In this document: one piece after another, positions 25,671 to 35,699 of the stretch
Layout: the number at the start of each line of letters is the position of its first letter
Numbering within the stretch: position 1 is the stretch's first letter
NCBI RefSeq assembly: GCF_018327645.1
Contig: NZ_BMAY01000003.1
Span: forward strand, 1,514 to 65,513
Origin: Lactobacillus corticis
Lineage (GTDB): Bacteria > Bacillota > Bacilli > Lactobacillales > Lactobacillaceae
Reading direction: 5' to 3'
Length of the DNA stretch: 64,000 nt
The notes under the pieces: model-generated
What the model was told of the DNA's origin: nothing
Databases searched by the model: none
The model's input: the letters and a program-made list of their open reading frames with translations, nothing else
Program-made: the position numbers and the translations under genes

Positions 25671-26432
25671 ATGAAACTTTTTATCCTATTCTTGAAAAAG
25701 CGACTGCAGCATCTTGGTTTCGTACTCTTGTTTGGTTTAGGGGCCGCCATTATTCTTGATTTGATCCGTAATAAATTTCTCTGGAGCTTGATTGATTGGT
25801 GGATTCCTTGGAATGTGTCCGTAAAAGATCAGCTCCTAGTCGCTTGGACGCAAATGATGCCATGGTTGTGGTTAGGGTTTGGGATCTGGGTTTTAATTGA
25901 TAATTACCATTTTATTTTTAGCTCAACCTATAACTTGGTAGCCTTTTCCGATTGGCGTAAATACTGGCTAAATCTGCTTGCCACGTTAATGGGGTTCTGG
26001 CTATTATTGCTAGTTCAGATAATATTAATGGCAGTACTCGGGGGCGTAGCCTACTTGCTTGATCCAAGCGGGGTTAAGGCCAGCTTTTCTTGGCTCTTGG
26101 CCAATCCCGACTGGCCCGAATTCTTTGGCTTTATTCTGATGTTGACGCTGTTTTTCCTGTTAGCCGTGTCGGTATTTGATATTTTTATCATTTTGCGGCA
26201 ACAAATATTTATGACGGTGGGCTACTATGGAAATTGGTTAGTAAAATTGCTAATTAGCATATTAGTTGCTGGCTTGGGAATGTGGCTGTTCTGGCTGTTT
26301 TTCACCCAGGTGCTGAAGTCGCCTAATAGCATGAGTGAGGTTCTGCTGATCCAACTTGTCGCTTTAGCGATCACGAGCTTTGGCGATTACTGGCTGTATC
26401 ACAACGTTAGCGAGGCAAGTCTAAATAATTAG
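25671..26432 (+). CDS. ABC-locus membrane protein (second), unknown function
   Basis: A 253-aa protein, very rich in Trp and Leu, with about six predicted membrane segments. TAGGTGAT precedes the ATG. It is not recognised on its own; the tight operon with a YtrA regulator, an ATPase and two related membrane proteins suggests a permease or accessory subunit. Confidence 0.65.
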   Translation: MKLFILFLKKRLQHLGFVLLFGLGAAIILDLIRNKFLWSLIDWWIPWNVSVKDQLLVAWTQMMPWLWLGFGIWVLIDNYHFIFSSTYNLVAFSDWRKYWLNLLATLMGFWLLLLVQIILMAVLGGVAYLLDPSGVKASFSWLLANPDWPEFFGFILMLTLFFLLAVSVFDIFIILRQQIFMTVGYYGNWLVKLLISILVAGLGMWLFWLFFTQVLKSPNSMSEVLLIQLVALAITSFGDYWLYHNVSEASLNN

Positions 26433-26443
26433 TTGAGGAAAAA

Positions 26444-27193
26444 ATGTTTAAGTATCTTTTAAAGGAAAAATGTCGGTTGGCAATAGTCATTTATTTATTG
26501 CAACTTGTTGCTTGTCTAATTGGGATGTCCTATTTTCTAATCCTAAAACCAACAAGATATACTGGCAGTTTATTGTTTGAATTTTCTCCCAATTATCGAG
26601 TAGCTGCGACTTATCTCTTTTTTCAAACTAGCATTTTTGTGGATTTGATCTATACCGGCCTAAGTAGTTGGCAATTAGTTAGAAGTTTGTCTAGTCAAAC
26701 AATTCGCCTGGTGCCAATCAGTGAAACTAGGCTGCTTAACCTTAACCTGCTTACTGGGGTTGTAAGTTGTGCTGTAATCTTTATTTTGCAGTTTCTGACC
26801 TGGGGCCTGGTCTTTCTTAGTGCAAAAGTTTTAGGCTGGAGTCAAGCTGCTAATAATTATGCAGGAACTTTCCATTTGATTTTGGCTGATTGGCAGAGCT
26901 GGCTAATTGACCTTACTTGGCTAGTGGTTGCCATCTATTTAATCGTTGGTCTAGCAGCGGAGTTGCAGCATTTGCTGTATAACTATTTGCCGATTAAGGA
27001 AAATCTTTGGACCTCCTTAATCTTGATTATCTTGATCGCTGGCCTAATCATCTTTTCCCTGATCGAAATAGTATTTAGATTAAGTGATTCTATGCTTCTG
27101 GCAGGGTGGGTTTGGTTTGTCTTTTTAGGCCTATTTTGGCTAGCCAATTGGTATTTGTTAACTCACGTCTTTGAACCACAAATTGATAGCTAA
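26444..27193 (+). CDS. ABC-locus membrane protein (third), unknown function
   Basis: A 249-aa protein with about six predicted membrane segments. A RLVPISETRLLNLNLL loop resembles the RLIPISDTKMYLAHLF loop of the first membrane protein, as does the C-terminal EPQID/EPRID ending, so these are paralogues. GAGGA lies upstream. Role as in the neighbours. Confidence 0.65.
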   Translation: MFKYLLKEKCRLAIVIYLLQLVACLIGMSYFLILKPTRYTGSLLFEFSPNYRVAATYLFFQTSIFVDLIYTGLSSWQLVRSLSSQTIRLVPISETRLLNLNLLTGVVSCAVIFILQFLTWGLVFLSAKVLGWSQAANNYAGTFHLILADWQSWLIDLTWLVVAIYLIVGLAAELQHLLYNYLPIKENLWTSLILIILIAGLIIFSLIEIVFRLSDSMLLAGWVWFVFLGLFWLANWYLLTHVFEPQIDS

Positions 27194-27237
27194 GAAAAAT
27201 TAAGCGGGGTATAATGATGTAATTAAGGAGGAGAAAA

Positions 27238-28098
27238 ATGATTATTTTCATAATTATTGTTTTAATAATTTTGACTACAGGGTTTAGAATTGTGCGTCAG
27301 AATTATGAAGGTTTAATCGAAACTCTGGGAAAATACTCGCGGACGACTAATGCTGGTCTGACATATATTATTCCTGGCTTTCAGCGCCTGCGAAAGGTAT
27401 CCTTGGCCTTGCAGCCGCTGGAAATTAGCAAATATTCGATTATCACTAAGGATAATGCGGAAATAACGACCAGTTTAACTTTGAACTATCAGGTGACGGA
27501 TTCTTATAAATACTTTTACAACAATACGGATTCGGTTGAATCAATGGTTCAGTTAATTCGGGGACATTTAAGAGATATTATTGGCCGCATGGAATTGAAT
27601 GAAGCCTTAGGATCAACCAGTAAAATCAATAGCCAATTAGCCGATGCCATTGGTGATTTGACGGATGTTTATGGGATTCGCGTAATTCGGGTTAATGTCG
27701 ATGAATTATTGCCAAGCAAGGAAATTCAACGAGCCATGGATAAGCAGCTAACGGCTGACCGTGAAAAAACTGCCGCCATTGCCAAGGCAGAGGGGGAAGC
27801 CCGGCACATTGAGCTAACTACCAAAGCTAAGAATGAAGCCTTGGTTAAGACTGCCCAGGCGAAGGCCGAAGCGGTTAAGCTGGAAGCTGATGCTGAAAAC
27901 TATCGCATTAAGAAGCTGCAAGAAGCCTTAAATGAAGCCGGTGAAAATTACTTTAAGGACCAGAGCATTTCTTCCTTCAAGGATCTGGCTCAAGGCCCCA
28001 ACAATTTAGTAATAATGGATAAAAATGACATGACCAATCTCTCAGCCGTACCTGCAGCTAAGAAGCTGTGGGACGCCGCTGAACAGCAAGACGACTAA
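27238..28098 (+). CDS. SPFH/stomatin-family membrane protein
   Basis: 286 aa: one N-terminal membrane helix (residues 1-15), an SPFH/band-7 domain (ENYEGLIETLGKYSRT-like start, LNYQVTDSYKYFYN), and an Ala/Glu/Lys-rich coiled coil (EKTAAIAKAEGEARHIE and onward). The family forms oligomeric scaffolds in lipid microdomains. GGAGG precedes the ATG, TATAAT lies at 27210-27215, and a terminator follows, so it is likely monocistronic. Confidence 0.88.
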   Translation: MIIFIIIVLIILTTGFRIVRQNYEGLIETLGKYSRTTNAGLTYIIPGFQRLRKVSLALQPLEISKYSIITKDNAEITTSLTLNYQVTDSYKYFYNNTDSVESMVQLIRGHLRDIIGRMELNEALGSTSKINSQLADAIGDLTDVYGIRVIRVNVDELLPSKEIQRAMDKQLTADREKTAAIAKAEGEARHIELTTKAKNEALVKTAQAKAEAVKLEADAENYRIKKLQEALNEAGENYFKDQSISSFKDLAQGPNNLVIMDKNDMTNLSAVPAAKKLWDAAEQQDD

Positions 28099-28109
28099 TG
28101 CTGGTCATC

Positions 28110-28138
28110 AAAGAACAAGCCCAAGGCTTGTTCTTTTT
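28110..28138 (+). terminator. Terminator after the SPFH gene
   Basis: A 12-bp stem AAAGAACAAGCC/GGCTTGTTCTTT and T5. Confidence 0.9.
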
Positions 28139-28253
28139 GTTTTCTTAACCAAATAGTTAATGTTTATAATTAAAGTTGAGGATTAATATCGTGTAAAATA
28201 AGAAATGATAAAATCAATGTACCAGCAGATGATCATAAAAAAGAGGTGGAACA

Positions 28254-29474
28254 ATGCGGACTTGGTTGGCCAAACATATCTTAATCCGGCGGATGGCATG
28301 GTCAATGCTAATTATTTTTATTTTTATGCTTGGCAAAGCAATTCCCTTGCCATACCTGCTCCAAAATAGTTGGCACCGAACACGTGTCTACACCGAGTTT
28401 AGTATTATCACTGGTGGCGATTTAGGGCGACTATCAATTTTTAGTTTGGGAATCGGTCCTTGGATGGCCGCTTTGATTATTTTTAGTTTTCTTGGCCAAA
28501 CCCATAAGTTTGAGAAGGTTCCACAAAGAACGCTCAATTTATACCAACGCTTTACCACGCTTTTAATTGCTGTTATACAAGGTTTTGTAACCGTCATGGA
28601 TTTGCCCTTGGAGCGGCAGCATCTGTTGCGAGCCCGCTTGTTGAATATGTGCATTTTGGTGGCAGGCGCTTTTTTAATTATGTGGCTCTGCAATATGAAT
28701 GCTAAATTGGGGCTGGGCGATTTTTACTTATTGGTAATGGTTAACATAGTTAGTGCAACCATGCGGACCATTCTCGGACCGCTAATGGGCACTTCTCGGA
28801 CCAATTTAAATAAACTGGGCTTATTTTTATTAATTTTATTCTTTTATTTATTATTTATTGTGCTGAATTTGCTGTTAGATCGTGGAGAGGTGCGCCTCCC
28901 AATTAAGCGAATCAACATGACGGAAGAATATTTAGGGAAGTCATATTTGCCCATCAAGCTGGCACCAGCTGGAGGATTGCCGGTTATGTTTGCGATGGCA
29001 GTGATGAACTTGCCAATTTACCTTTTTCGCTTTTTCGCCTATTTTTGGTCACAAAGTCGAGTGCTGCAATGGCTCATTGCCAATTTCTCGTTAAAGGCTG
29101 GTTTAGGGGTAAGCTTTTATTGTTTGACCTTGTTTGCGTTGTCATTTTTATTTGCCTACTTGAATGTTGATCCGACAAAGCAGGCTGAGATTTTGCAAAA
29201 AAGCGGCGATTACATTCCTGGCTACGAGCCGGGAGGAGCAACCGAGGAGCTTTTGCGCCAAAAAGTTTTTTATTTTGCCCTTTTGGGTGGCATCTACTTG
29301 ACGATTGTGGCTGGTTTTCCTTTATTTTGGGGAATTGGCAACCCTGAAAGACTAAAACTTTTATTGCTGCCGGGGTACTTTTTGCTGATTTCTTCATTTT
29401 TGCTGATTTTAGTCGATCAAATTAACACTTTGTTAATCGGCAATTATTATCAGGAACTTTTTAAAAGGGAGTGA
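28254..29474 (+). CDS. secY2: Accessory Sec translocon channel SecY2
   Basis: A 406-aa SecY homologue, shorter than housekeeping SecY, with ten predicted membrane segments. The N-terminus (RRMAWSMLIIFIFMLGKAIPLPYL), LSIFSLGIGPWMAALIIFS and the GDYIPGYEPGGATEELL loop (compare the SecY IPGIRPG loop) identify it. It opens the accessory Sec locus that exports the serine-rich repeat protein at 38693. AGAGGTGG precedes the ATG; TGATAAAAT at 28206-28214 could be an extended -10. Confidence 0.92.
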   Translation: MRTWLAKHILIRRMAWSMLIIFIFMLGKAIPLPYLLQNSWHRTRVYTEFSIITGGDLGRLSIFSLGIGPWMAALIIFSFLGQTHKFEKVPQRTLNLYQRFTTLLIAVIQGFVTVMDLPLERQHLLRARLLNMCILVAGAFLIMWLCNMNAKLGLGDFYLLVMVNIVSATMRTILGPLMGTSRTNLNKLGLFLLILFFYLLFIVLNLLLDRGEVRLPIKRINMTEEYLGKSYLPIKLAPAGGLPVMFAMAVMNLPIYLFRFFAYFWSQSRVLQWLIANFSLKAGLGVSFYCLTLFALSFLFAYLNVDPTKQAEILQKSGDYIPGYEPGGATEELLRQKVFYFALLGGIYLTIVAGFPLFWGIGNPERLKLLLLPGYFLLISSFLLILVDQINTLLIGNYYQELFKRE

Positions 29475-31018
29475 GACCAATAATTTACTTTTTACCAGCT
29501 TGGTCCGGCTCGAAAAGTAATTGGGAAGCCGAGGAGCCATTATGGTATTCTCATAAAAAGATTGAGTTCGATGATACGGTAAATCAGGTACGGATGTTCG
29601 CACAGGCTGGGCAAGCCGTGGAATTAGTCGTTCCAACTTATTTTCCGAATTATCGCCATTTTGCTTTTCGCCAAAGATTAAGTACTATTCAGACTTTTAA
29701 TATTTTCGATTATTTGCAGCAGATTCCTCGCTCTTTGCCACAAGTGGTGCTTGATCCGCGTGACTTTAACTGGCCAAGTGATGCAGCTTTGGTTTATGGA
29801 CCTAATGAACTGCTGATTTATCGCGGGCCAGTTTTGTATGCCCGTGTTGAACAAGGATTGGAAGGAAATTTGTTGGGGATTGACCGGTACGATGATGAGC
29901 AGAATTTAGTCAAAAGACTAGATTTTGATGACCGGGGCTTTCTGTCGCGCATCAGCTATTATCAAGCTGGGAAAATTATGCAGCAGGATTATCTCGACAT
30001 CAACGGTTCCGTCCAATTTTCTCAAGATGCAGCTGGTCGAATTACGCTCGCCGATCCTGCGGCTTTGGGTTTTAGCCAAGATCAATTTCCTAACCTCGGC
30101 GCGATAGTTCAGGCAGGGGTGAAAAAATTTTTCGACAGCAAGCTGCAGCCAGAAGATTTAGTGGTAGTGGCGGCGCAGGCAGATAATTTAGACTTTGCCA
30201 GTCAGATCAATCCGCAGCAATTAATTTTGTCTTATTTTTATAATCGTGAAAAAATCACCGCTAATAGTCCTTTAGCACAAGAGGCAGCCTTAGTTTTGGC
30301 CGATTCTGATCATAATTATCAGTTATTGCATAATAGCGGTGTGGAGCGTTTGTTAGAATTGCCGCCATTCGATGCGCGACTTAATTTAGGTGCCAGCAAC
30401 CAAGAAGCAAGCCTGCAAATTTTCTTTTTGGCAGATGATTTAGCGGCTCCGGACTTAAAAGCGGCCCTGCGGGAAATTCTTTTGACTATGGAAAACAATC
30501 ATTTAGTTGAACTGACGATTGGGTCATACCAGGGATATGAGTTGAAAATTACGATTAGCCAGATTTTGCAGGAGTTCCAGGACGAGCAAAACTTTAAAAA
30601 CCGTTACACTTTTGACCGTCCCAACCCCAACCGAAATTTGGCTGATGATGCGGAAAAGCAAACTGTTCGTCGGCTGAAATTTGTCTCGCTTAGTTCTGAA
30701 AAGCAATTGATTCAACTTTTGCAAGCGGTTCGGGTGATTGTGAATCTTGCTGCTGAGCCGGATTTGTTTTTGCAGTTGGCGGGCATTAGCAGCGGACTGC
30801 CACAAATTCTAAGGGTGCCGTCACAATACGTGCTGGATCACCAAAATGGTTTAATTATCAGCCAAATAACCGATTTACAGGCTGCCTTGACATATTATTT
30901 GGACGGGCTAAAGCATTGGAACGAGGCCCTAGTTTTTGCAACGCAAATGATCAAAAAATATACCGGTCCAGAGATTGTGGCAAAGATTTTAGAAACCGTA
31001 AACAAGCCTAAGGGGTGA
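29471..31018 (+). CDS. asp1: Accessory Sec system protein Asp1
   Basis: 515 aa. The start PIIYFLPAWSGSKSNW and the overall layout match Asp1, which has an inactive glycosyltransferase-like fold and forms a complex with Asp2 and Asp3 that assists export of serine-rich repeat glycoproteins. GTG start at 29471 overlaps the secY2 stop (GTGA); AAAGGGA lies upstream. The order secY2-asp1-asp2-asp3-secA2 is the standard one. Confidence 0.9.
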   Translation: MRPIIYFLPAWSGSKSNWEAEEPLWYSHKKIEFDDTVNQVRMFAQAGQAVELVVPTYFPNYRHFAFRQRLSTIQTFNIFDYLQQIPRSLPQVVLDPRDFNWPSDAALVYGPNELLIYRGPVLYARVEQGLEGNLLGIDRYDDEQNLVKRLDFDDRGFLSRISYYQAGKIMQQDYLDINGSVQFSQDAAGRITLADPAALGFSQDQFPNLGAIVQAGVKKFFDSKLQPEDLVVVAAQADNLDFASQINPQQLILSYFYNREKITANSPLAQEAALVLADSDHNYQLLHNSGVERLLELPPFDARLNLGASNQEASLQIFFLADDLAAPDLKAALREILLTMENNHLVELTIGSYQGYELKITISQILQEFQDEQNFKNRYTFDRPNPNRNLADDAEKQTVRRLKFVSLSSEKQLIQLLQAVRVIVNLAAEPDLFLQLAGISSGLPQILRVPSQYVLDHQNGLIISQITDLQAALTYYLDGLKHWNEALVFATQMIKKYTGPEIVAKILETVNKPKG

Positions 31019-31024
31019 TTTGAG

Positions 31025-32536
31025 TTGAGCCGTTTTTTAATCATTAGTTCCCAAAAGTGGCCTTTGCCAGCTGCAGGAGTTGACCAGTTTTATCAGGCAG
31101 AACCTGGCAAACTTCAACATTTTTTTGCGCTGCATCCTGAGCTCGCCTCTTTAAGCGGCGTCTTGTTAACCAGCTTGGTTGCGGATGATGAATGGAAAGT
31201 CTTGCAAGACCATGTTGATGCTTATCGCGTTGTGGCCTTTGAACAGGTAAGGCCTCAGACAGCAGGCGGGGGAAATTTTTTTCGGCAAAAGCAAGTTAAA
31301 CAAATCAAGCTGCTTTCGCCAGACCAAGCATGTGAATGGCTTAAATTACATTTATTCGATGGTCAATCTGGTATCAGGATGGATATTCAAAATTTTGTTA
31401 TCAATAATTGGTATCAGGGTCCGCTGCATTATCATGGAAGCTATGCAGTAAAGTTAGCAGGAGATTTTGGCCCTGCTTATCGTCCTTTGGGAAGCTTTAC
31501 TTATAGTTTTTGGCAAGACAAGCCCATACATTTATGGCCAGAATTTATCAAAGGACCCGGGGTTCATCTCAGGATCACTATTTACGAATTTAAATATTTT
31601 GGTCATGAGGTTATTTATCAACATACTTTTGACGAAACTGAATTAGACGAAGTGCTGGAAGTACCGATTAAAGCAGTTAATGGCCATGTTTGCATTAGCT
31701 ACGAGGTCAAAGGTGCAGGTGAATTAACCATCGGTACCTTGCATTCGCGCTGGAGTCGCCAAGGCTGGGGTTATTTTTTACCTGGTGGAGAGCGGATATT
31801 AAATCCCGATCGGGGCGAAGTGATGGTTTATTTCAATCCGGGAAATTTGCGGCCACCCCTAAATATTTATTTTTCCGGTTACCGTACCTTGGAAGGATTT
31901 GAAGCCTATAATATGATGCGTGACTTGCAGCATCCCTTCATGTTGATTACCGATACCCGCCTAGATGGGGGAGCTTTTTATTTAGAGGACCAAGCTACTC
32001 AAGACGCGCTGATCGACCGTATTAAAAAAGCCCTAGCTTGGCTAGGATTCAAAGATGATCAGGTGGTCTTTTCAGGCCTTTCGATGGGGACAACCGGAGC
32101 CTTGTATTATGGCAGTTTTTTCAAACCAGCGGCCTTTATTCTCGGCAAACCCATAATCAACTTGGGTCAGATGGCTTTGAGTGAAAAGCAGCGGTTTAAT
32201 GCTTTTCCTACTTCGCTTGATTTATTGCGCTTGTATCAGCGCTATCTAGGAGCTGATCAAGTAACTGACGATGTAATAAAGAAATTTGATCAAATCATCC
32301 TGCGCCGCTTTCAGACGGTTGATCTTTCAAAAAGCAAATTTATGGTTGCTTATATGAAACAGGATGATTATGATCAAGCGGCCTACCAAAGCTTAATTGA
32401 GTGTTTAGAACAGCAACCCGTTTTTCCGTATTTAATTAGTCGCGGCTTTAACGGCTATCACACAGAACAAATGGGCCCTGTTTCTAGCTGGTTTAAACAC
32501 CAGTTTCATGAATTGATGCAAACATTTGGTGAATAG
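31025..32536 (+). CDS. asp2: Accessory Sec system protein Asp2
   Basis: 503 aa. The C-terminal half is alpha/beta-hydrolase-like with the nucleophile motif SGLSMGTTG (Ser353) and a late His in FNGYHTEQMG. In streptococci Asp2 O-acetylates GlcNAc on the exported adhesin and is also needed for export. The motif is intact here. TTG start with AGGGGTGA 7 nt upstream. Confidence 0.9.
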   Translation: MSRFLIISSQKWPLPAAGVDQFYQAEPGKLQHFFALHPELASLSGVLLTSLVADDEWKVLQDHVDAYRVVAFEQVRPQTAGGGNFFRQKQVKQIKLLSPDQACEWLKLHLFDGQSGIRMDIQNFVINNWYQGPLHYHGSYAVKLAGDFGPAYRPLGSFTYSFWQDKPIHLWPEFIKGPGVHLRITIYEFKYFGHEVIYQHTFDETELDEVLEVPIKAVNGHVCISYEVKGAGELTIGTLHSRWSRQGWGYFLPGGERILNPDRGEVMVYFNPGNLRPPLNIYFSGYRTLEGFEAYNMMRDLQHPFMLITDTRLDGGAFYLEDQATQDALIDRIKKALAWLGFKDDQVVFSGLSMGTTGALYYGSFFKPAAFILGKPIINLGQMALSEKQRFNAFPTSLDLLRLYQRYLGADQVTDDVIKKFDQIILRRFQTVDLSKSKFMVAYMKQDDYDQAAYQSLIECLEQQPVFPYLISRGFNGYHTEQMGPVSSWFKHQFHELMQTFGE

Positions 32537-32537
32537 C

Positions 32538-33119
32538 ATGTTTAGTATTTTTTTACAGGTTAATTCTCCGGGCAATCTAAAAACCATCCCCGTTGCCCAA
32601 AGAGATCGGGTGATGAAAGGGTACCTCTATTATGGCAGCAGCGTTTCTCCGTTAGCTCATACCTATGTTAACGGCAGTCAAATAACTCGCTGGGCCAAGG
32701 ATGATCTTGAATTCCATAATCCCTGGATGCCGGCAGGGGTGGTAGTTGCTCGTTGGGACTTATCATATGATTATTCTAATGGCCGCTTAGTGCCAGATCT
32801 GCCTTTGTTAACTCCAGGCAAGAAGTATCAAATAAAACTAATCGCAGAAATGGACCAACCAGCAGGGCTGTTGGTGCGACTCTTATTTTTTAATTTTGAT
32901 GGTCATATAGTAGCTCGAAAAGTGATGCGGCAGAAGCAAGGCGAATTTGTCTTTCCTGAAGAGGCGGATTTTTATGCAGTAGAATTAGTCAATGCTGGCG
33001 TTACTAGTTTTCGGTTTCATCGCATTGATATTGCTGCTGCTAATGCCCCCGAAGCCCCACGGACTTATCAGGAAGAACAAGCTCTAAGACTAGAGGTTGT
33101 TAAGCAAAACTTAAATTAG
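32538..33119 (+). CDS. asp3: Accessory Sec system protein Asp3
   Basis: 193 aa from ATG 32538, which is chosen over TTG 32526 and GTG 32529 because GGTGA lies 5 nt upstream. The YLYYGSSVSPLAHTYVNGS and FHNPWMPAGVVVARW blocks fit Asp3, a carbohydrate-binding-module-like scaffold in the Asp1-2-3 complex. The assignment leans on position as well as motifs. Confidence 0.85.
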   Translation: MFSIFLQVNSPGNLKTIPVAQRDRVMKGYLYYGSSVSPLAHTYVNGSQITRWAKDDLEFHNPWMPAGVVVARWDLSYDYSNGRLVPDLPLLTPGKKYQIKLIAEMDQPAGLLVRLLFFNFDGHIVARKVMRQKQGEFVFPEEADFYAVELVNAGVTSFRFHRIDIAAANAPEAPRTYQEEQALRLEVVKQNLN

Positions 33120-33132
33120 AAAGGCAAAGAAG

Positions 33133-35505
33133 ATGGCGTCAGTCTTTAATCATGTACGTCTGGCGGAGCTCAAGCCATGGCTAAGAAAAATTAATGAATT
33201 AGCTCCTAAAATGCGGGCCTTAAGCGACCAAGCGTTAAAAAACTATACTCCGCAATTAAAAGCGCGGTTAGCCCAGGGTGCCAAGTTATCTGACCTTTTG
33301 CCTGAAGCTTTTAGTTTGGTGCGTGAAGCTGATCGCAGAATCTTAGGCTTATTTCCATACGATGTTCAGGTCTTGGGAGCACTAGCACTTTATTTTGGGG
33401 CCATTGCAGAAATGAAAACCGGAGAAGGCAAGACGCTGACGGCAACCATGCCCTTATATTTGTGGGGCTTGACTGGCCAAGGCGCAATGTTGGTGACGCC
33501 TAATGAATATCTGGCTGAACGGGATGAAAAGGAAATGGGCCAAGTTTATGAATGGCTGGGGTTAAAAGTGGCACTGGGCTTTGCCCCCGCCAATCAGGCC
33601 GAATTGTCGCCGAGCGAAAAGCGCGAGCGGTATCAAGCAGATATTTTGTATACTACCAGTTCGGTCTATGGTTTTGATTATTTGCTTGATAACTTGGCAG
33701 TCAGTCCTAGCAACCAATTTATGCGCCGTTTCTCGTACTGCATCGTTGATGAAGCTGATGCTGTTTTACTCGATATGGCGACCACGCCATTGGTAATTGC
33801 CGGGGGAACTAGGATTAATTCCCACTACATTGGCCCAAGCGATGAAGTAGTTACCATGCTGGAAGCTAATCGTGATTTTCGCTTAGATGATGAAGAAAAT
33901 AATGTTTGGCTTACCAGTCGCGGGATTCAAGCGGTTGAGCAGTTTTTTGATGAAAATCAGCTATATGATGGTGAGCATCATGAATTGGTCCGGCGGCTGA
34001 CCTTGAGTTTGCGAGCTCATGAATTGTTAAAGCGCGACCGCGACTATGTGGTATCTCCTAACCAAAAAATTATCTTGTTAGATCGCTCAAATGGGCGAAT
34101 GCTGCCAGGGATGCGGCTGCAGGCTGGCTTGCACCAGGCAATTGAAATGAAAGAACAGGTTCCACTAAGTCAAGATCAGCGACCGCTAGCGTCCATCACC
34201 TATCAAAATTTATTTCGCCAATTCGCGCATTTAGCGGGCATGACGGCGACTGCTAAAGCCGGTGAGCAAGAATTTATTGAAACTTATTATTGCAATGTGA
34301 TCCAGATTCCAACTAACAAAAAATCGATTAGGCAAGATTTGCCTGATCGGGTTTTCCCGACCTTGACCGAGAAGTTATTGGCCTGCTTAGATCGCACTAA
34401 AGAGTTGCATCAAACTGGGCAGCCAGTCTTAGTCATCTCGAATTCAGTGGAAATTTCTGAAATCTTTTCGGAATTATTGCTCCAAGCAGGTATCCCGCAT
34501 AATTTATTAAATGCCAAAAGTGAAGTCAAAGAGGCGGCCATTATTAAAGAGGCAGGGCAGAAAAACGCCGTGACGGTCGCAACTAAGATGGCAGGACGAG
34601 GAACAGATATTAAACTAGGCCCAGGAGTAGCTGAGTTAGGCGGTTTAGCAGTCCTAATCATGGGTCAAATGCCTAGCAAACGAATTGATCAGCAATTGCG
34701 GGGCCGAGCTGGTCGTCAAGGAGATCCGGGCAGCAGTCAGTTTTTTAAGTCATTAGAAGATGAAGTAGTGCAAAGATTTGGTCCGCGGTGGTTAAGGCAA
34801 AAATTCGAATACTTGCGTGACCAAAACTTTTCGTCTCCTCGCGAGCTCCATGGTTGGCGGCTGCATTTGGCCTTGCGGCATGTGCAGGAAACTAGCGATC
34901 AACAAGCTGAAAACGAGCGCAGCCGTATTTTGGAAATGGACGAAAGCGTAAAAATGCAGCGCGAATTAGTTTACCGTGAGCGGAGCCAGCTTCTCCATAA
35001 TTGGGATCAGCACTTAGATATTGCTCAATTGCTAAATGCTGAATTTCGGCGGTTTTATCAAGCAAATCAACCAATGACTGCTGAAAAACTGCAGCGCTAC
35101 ATTTTAAATGAACTAACTTATCGCTACTATGATCGACCAACTGCGGTTGATCTTAAGAGCGAGTCAGCCGTCGTTGCCTATCTTAACCAAATTGCAAACA
35201 AGGAATTGGCAACCAAAGCCCAAGAGCTTGGCAGCAAGGAGGAACTAGATAATTTTTATCGCTATGCTATTTTAAAGGCAATTGATGAAAGCTGGCTAGA
35301 TGAAGTTGATACCTTAGAACAATTGCGTTTAGTGGTATCCAGTCGGCAAACTGCCCAGCGCAATCCTTTATATGAATATCATGAAGAAGCCTTAGCCGCC
35401 TTTCAAAAAATGCAGGTCGAATTAAATCGAAAAGTAACCAGATTCTTACTCTTAAGCACAGTTCAGCTTGCCCCAAATGGCGATAAGCAAATTTATTTTA
35501 ATTAA
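33133..35505 (+). CDS. secA2: Accessory Sec ATPase SecA2
   Basis: 790-aa SecA-type motor. Walker A MKTGEGKT at residues 94-101, DEAD-type Walker B IVDEADAVLLD near 205, ATKMAGRGTDIKLG and QLRGRAGRQGDPG in the second nucleotide domain. It lacks the C-terminal zinc/SecB-binding tail of housekeeping SecA, as SecA2 proteins do. It drives export of the serine-rich repeat substrate through SecY2. Confidence 0.95.
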   Translation: MASVFNHVRLAELKPWLRKINELAPKMRALSDQALKNYTPQLKARLAQGAKLSDLLPEAFSLVREADRRILGLFPYDVQVLGALALYFGAIAEMKTGEGKTLTATMPLYLWGLTGQGAMLVTPNEYLAERDEKEMGQVYEWLGLKVALGFAPANQAELSPSEKRERYQADILYTTSSVYGFDYLLDNLAVSPSNQFMRRFSYCIVDEADAVLLDMATTPLVIAGGTRINSHYIGPSDEVVTMLEANRDFRLDDEENNVWLTSRGIQAVEQFFDENQLYDGEHHELVRRLTLSLRAHELLKRDRDYVVSPNQKIILLDRSNGRMLPGMRLQAGLHQAIEMKEQVPLSQDQRPLASITYQNLFRQFAHLAGMTATAKAGEQEFIETYYCNVIQIPTNKKSIRQDLPDRVFPTLTEKLLACLDRTKELHQTGQPVLVISNSVEISEIFSELLLQAGIPHNLLNAKSEVKEAAIIKEAGQKNAVTVATKMAGRGTDIKLGPGVAELGGLAVLIMGQMPSKRIDQQLRGRAGRQGDPGSSQFFKSLEDEVVQRFGPRWLRQKFEYLRDQNFSSPRELHGWRLHLALRHVQETSDQQAENERSRILEMDESVKMQRELVYRERSQLLHNWDQHLDIAQLLNAEFRRFYQANQPMTAEKLQRYILNELTYRYYDRPTAVDLKSESAVVAYLNQIANKELATKAQELGSKEELDNFYRYAILKAIDESWLDEVDTLEQLRLVVSSRQTAQRNPLYEYHEEALAAFQKMQVELNRKVTRFLLLSTVQLAPNGDKQIYFN

Positions 35506-35519
35506 TAAGGAGGTTTGTA

Positions 35520-35699
35520 ATGGCCGAAGACAAGGATCCGTTAACTGCAGATATTAAACGGCGCCTAAATAAAGTCAGCGATAAGAAATATTTTAAGAAG
35601 CATTCAGATCGGTGGCTTTTTTGGCTAGCCTTGATAATTTTGTTAAGTGTAGTTTTAGGGATACTAGTATCGTTAGTTACAAGTTTGGGTAAATTATGA
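35520..35699 (+). CDS. Small single-helix membrane protein of the accessory Sec locus (SecE-like candidate)
   Basis: A 59-aa protein: a charged N-terminal ~30 residues (DPLTADIKRRLNKVSDKKY...), then one hydrophobic helix (WLFWLALIILLSVVLGILVS) and a short end. AAGGAGG lies right before the ATG and the stop overlaps gtfA by 4 bases (ATGA), so it is certainly translated with the locus. Streptococcal accessory Sec loci encode small Asp4/Asp5 proteins thought to act like SecE/SecG. The single C-terminal helix with an amphipathic N-terminus suits a SecE2-like role. This is inference from topology and position. Confidence 0.75.
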   Translation: MAEDKDPLTADIKRRLNKVSDKKYFKKHSDRWLFWLALIILLSVVLGILVSLVTSLGKL

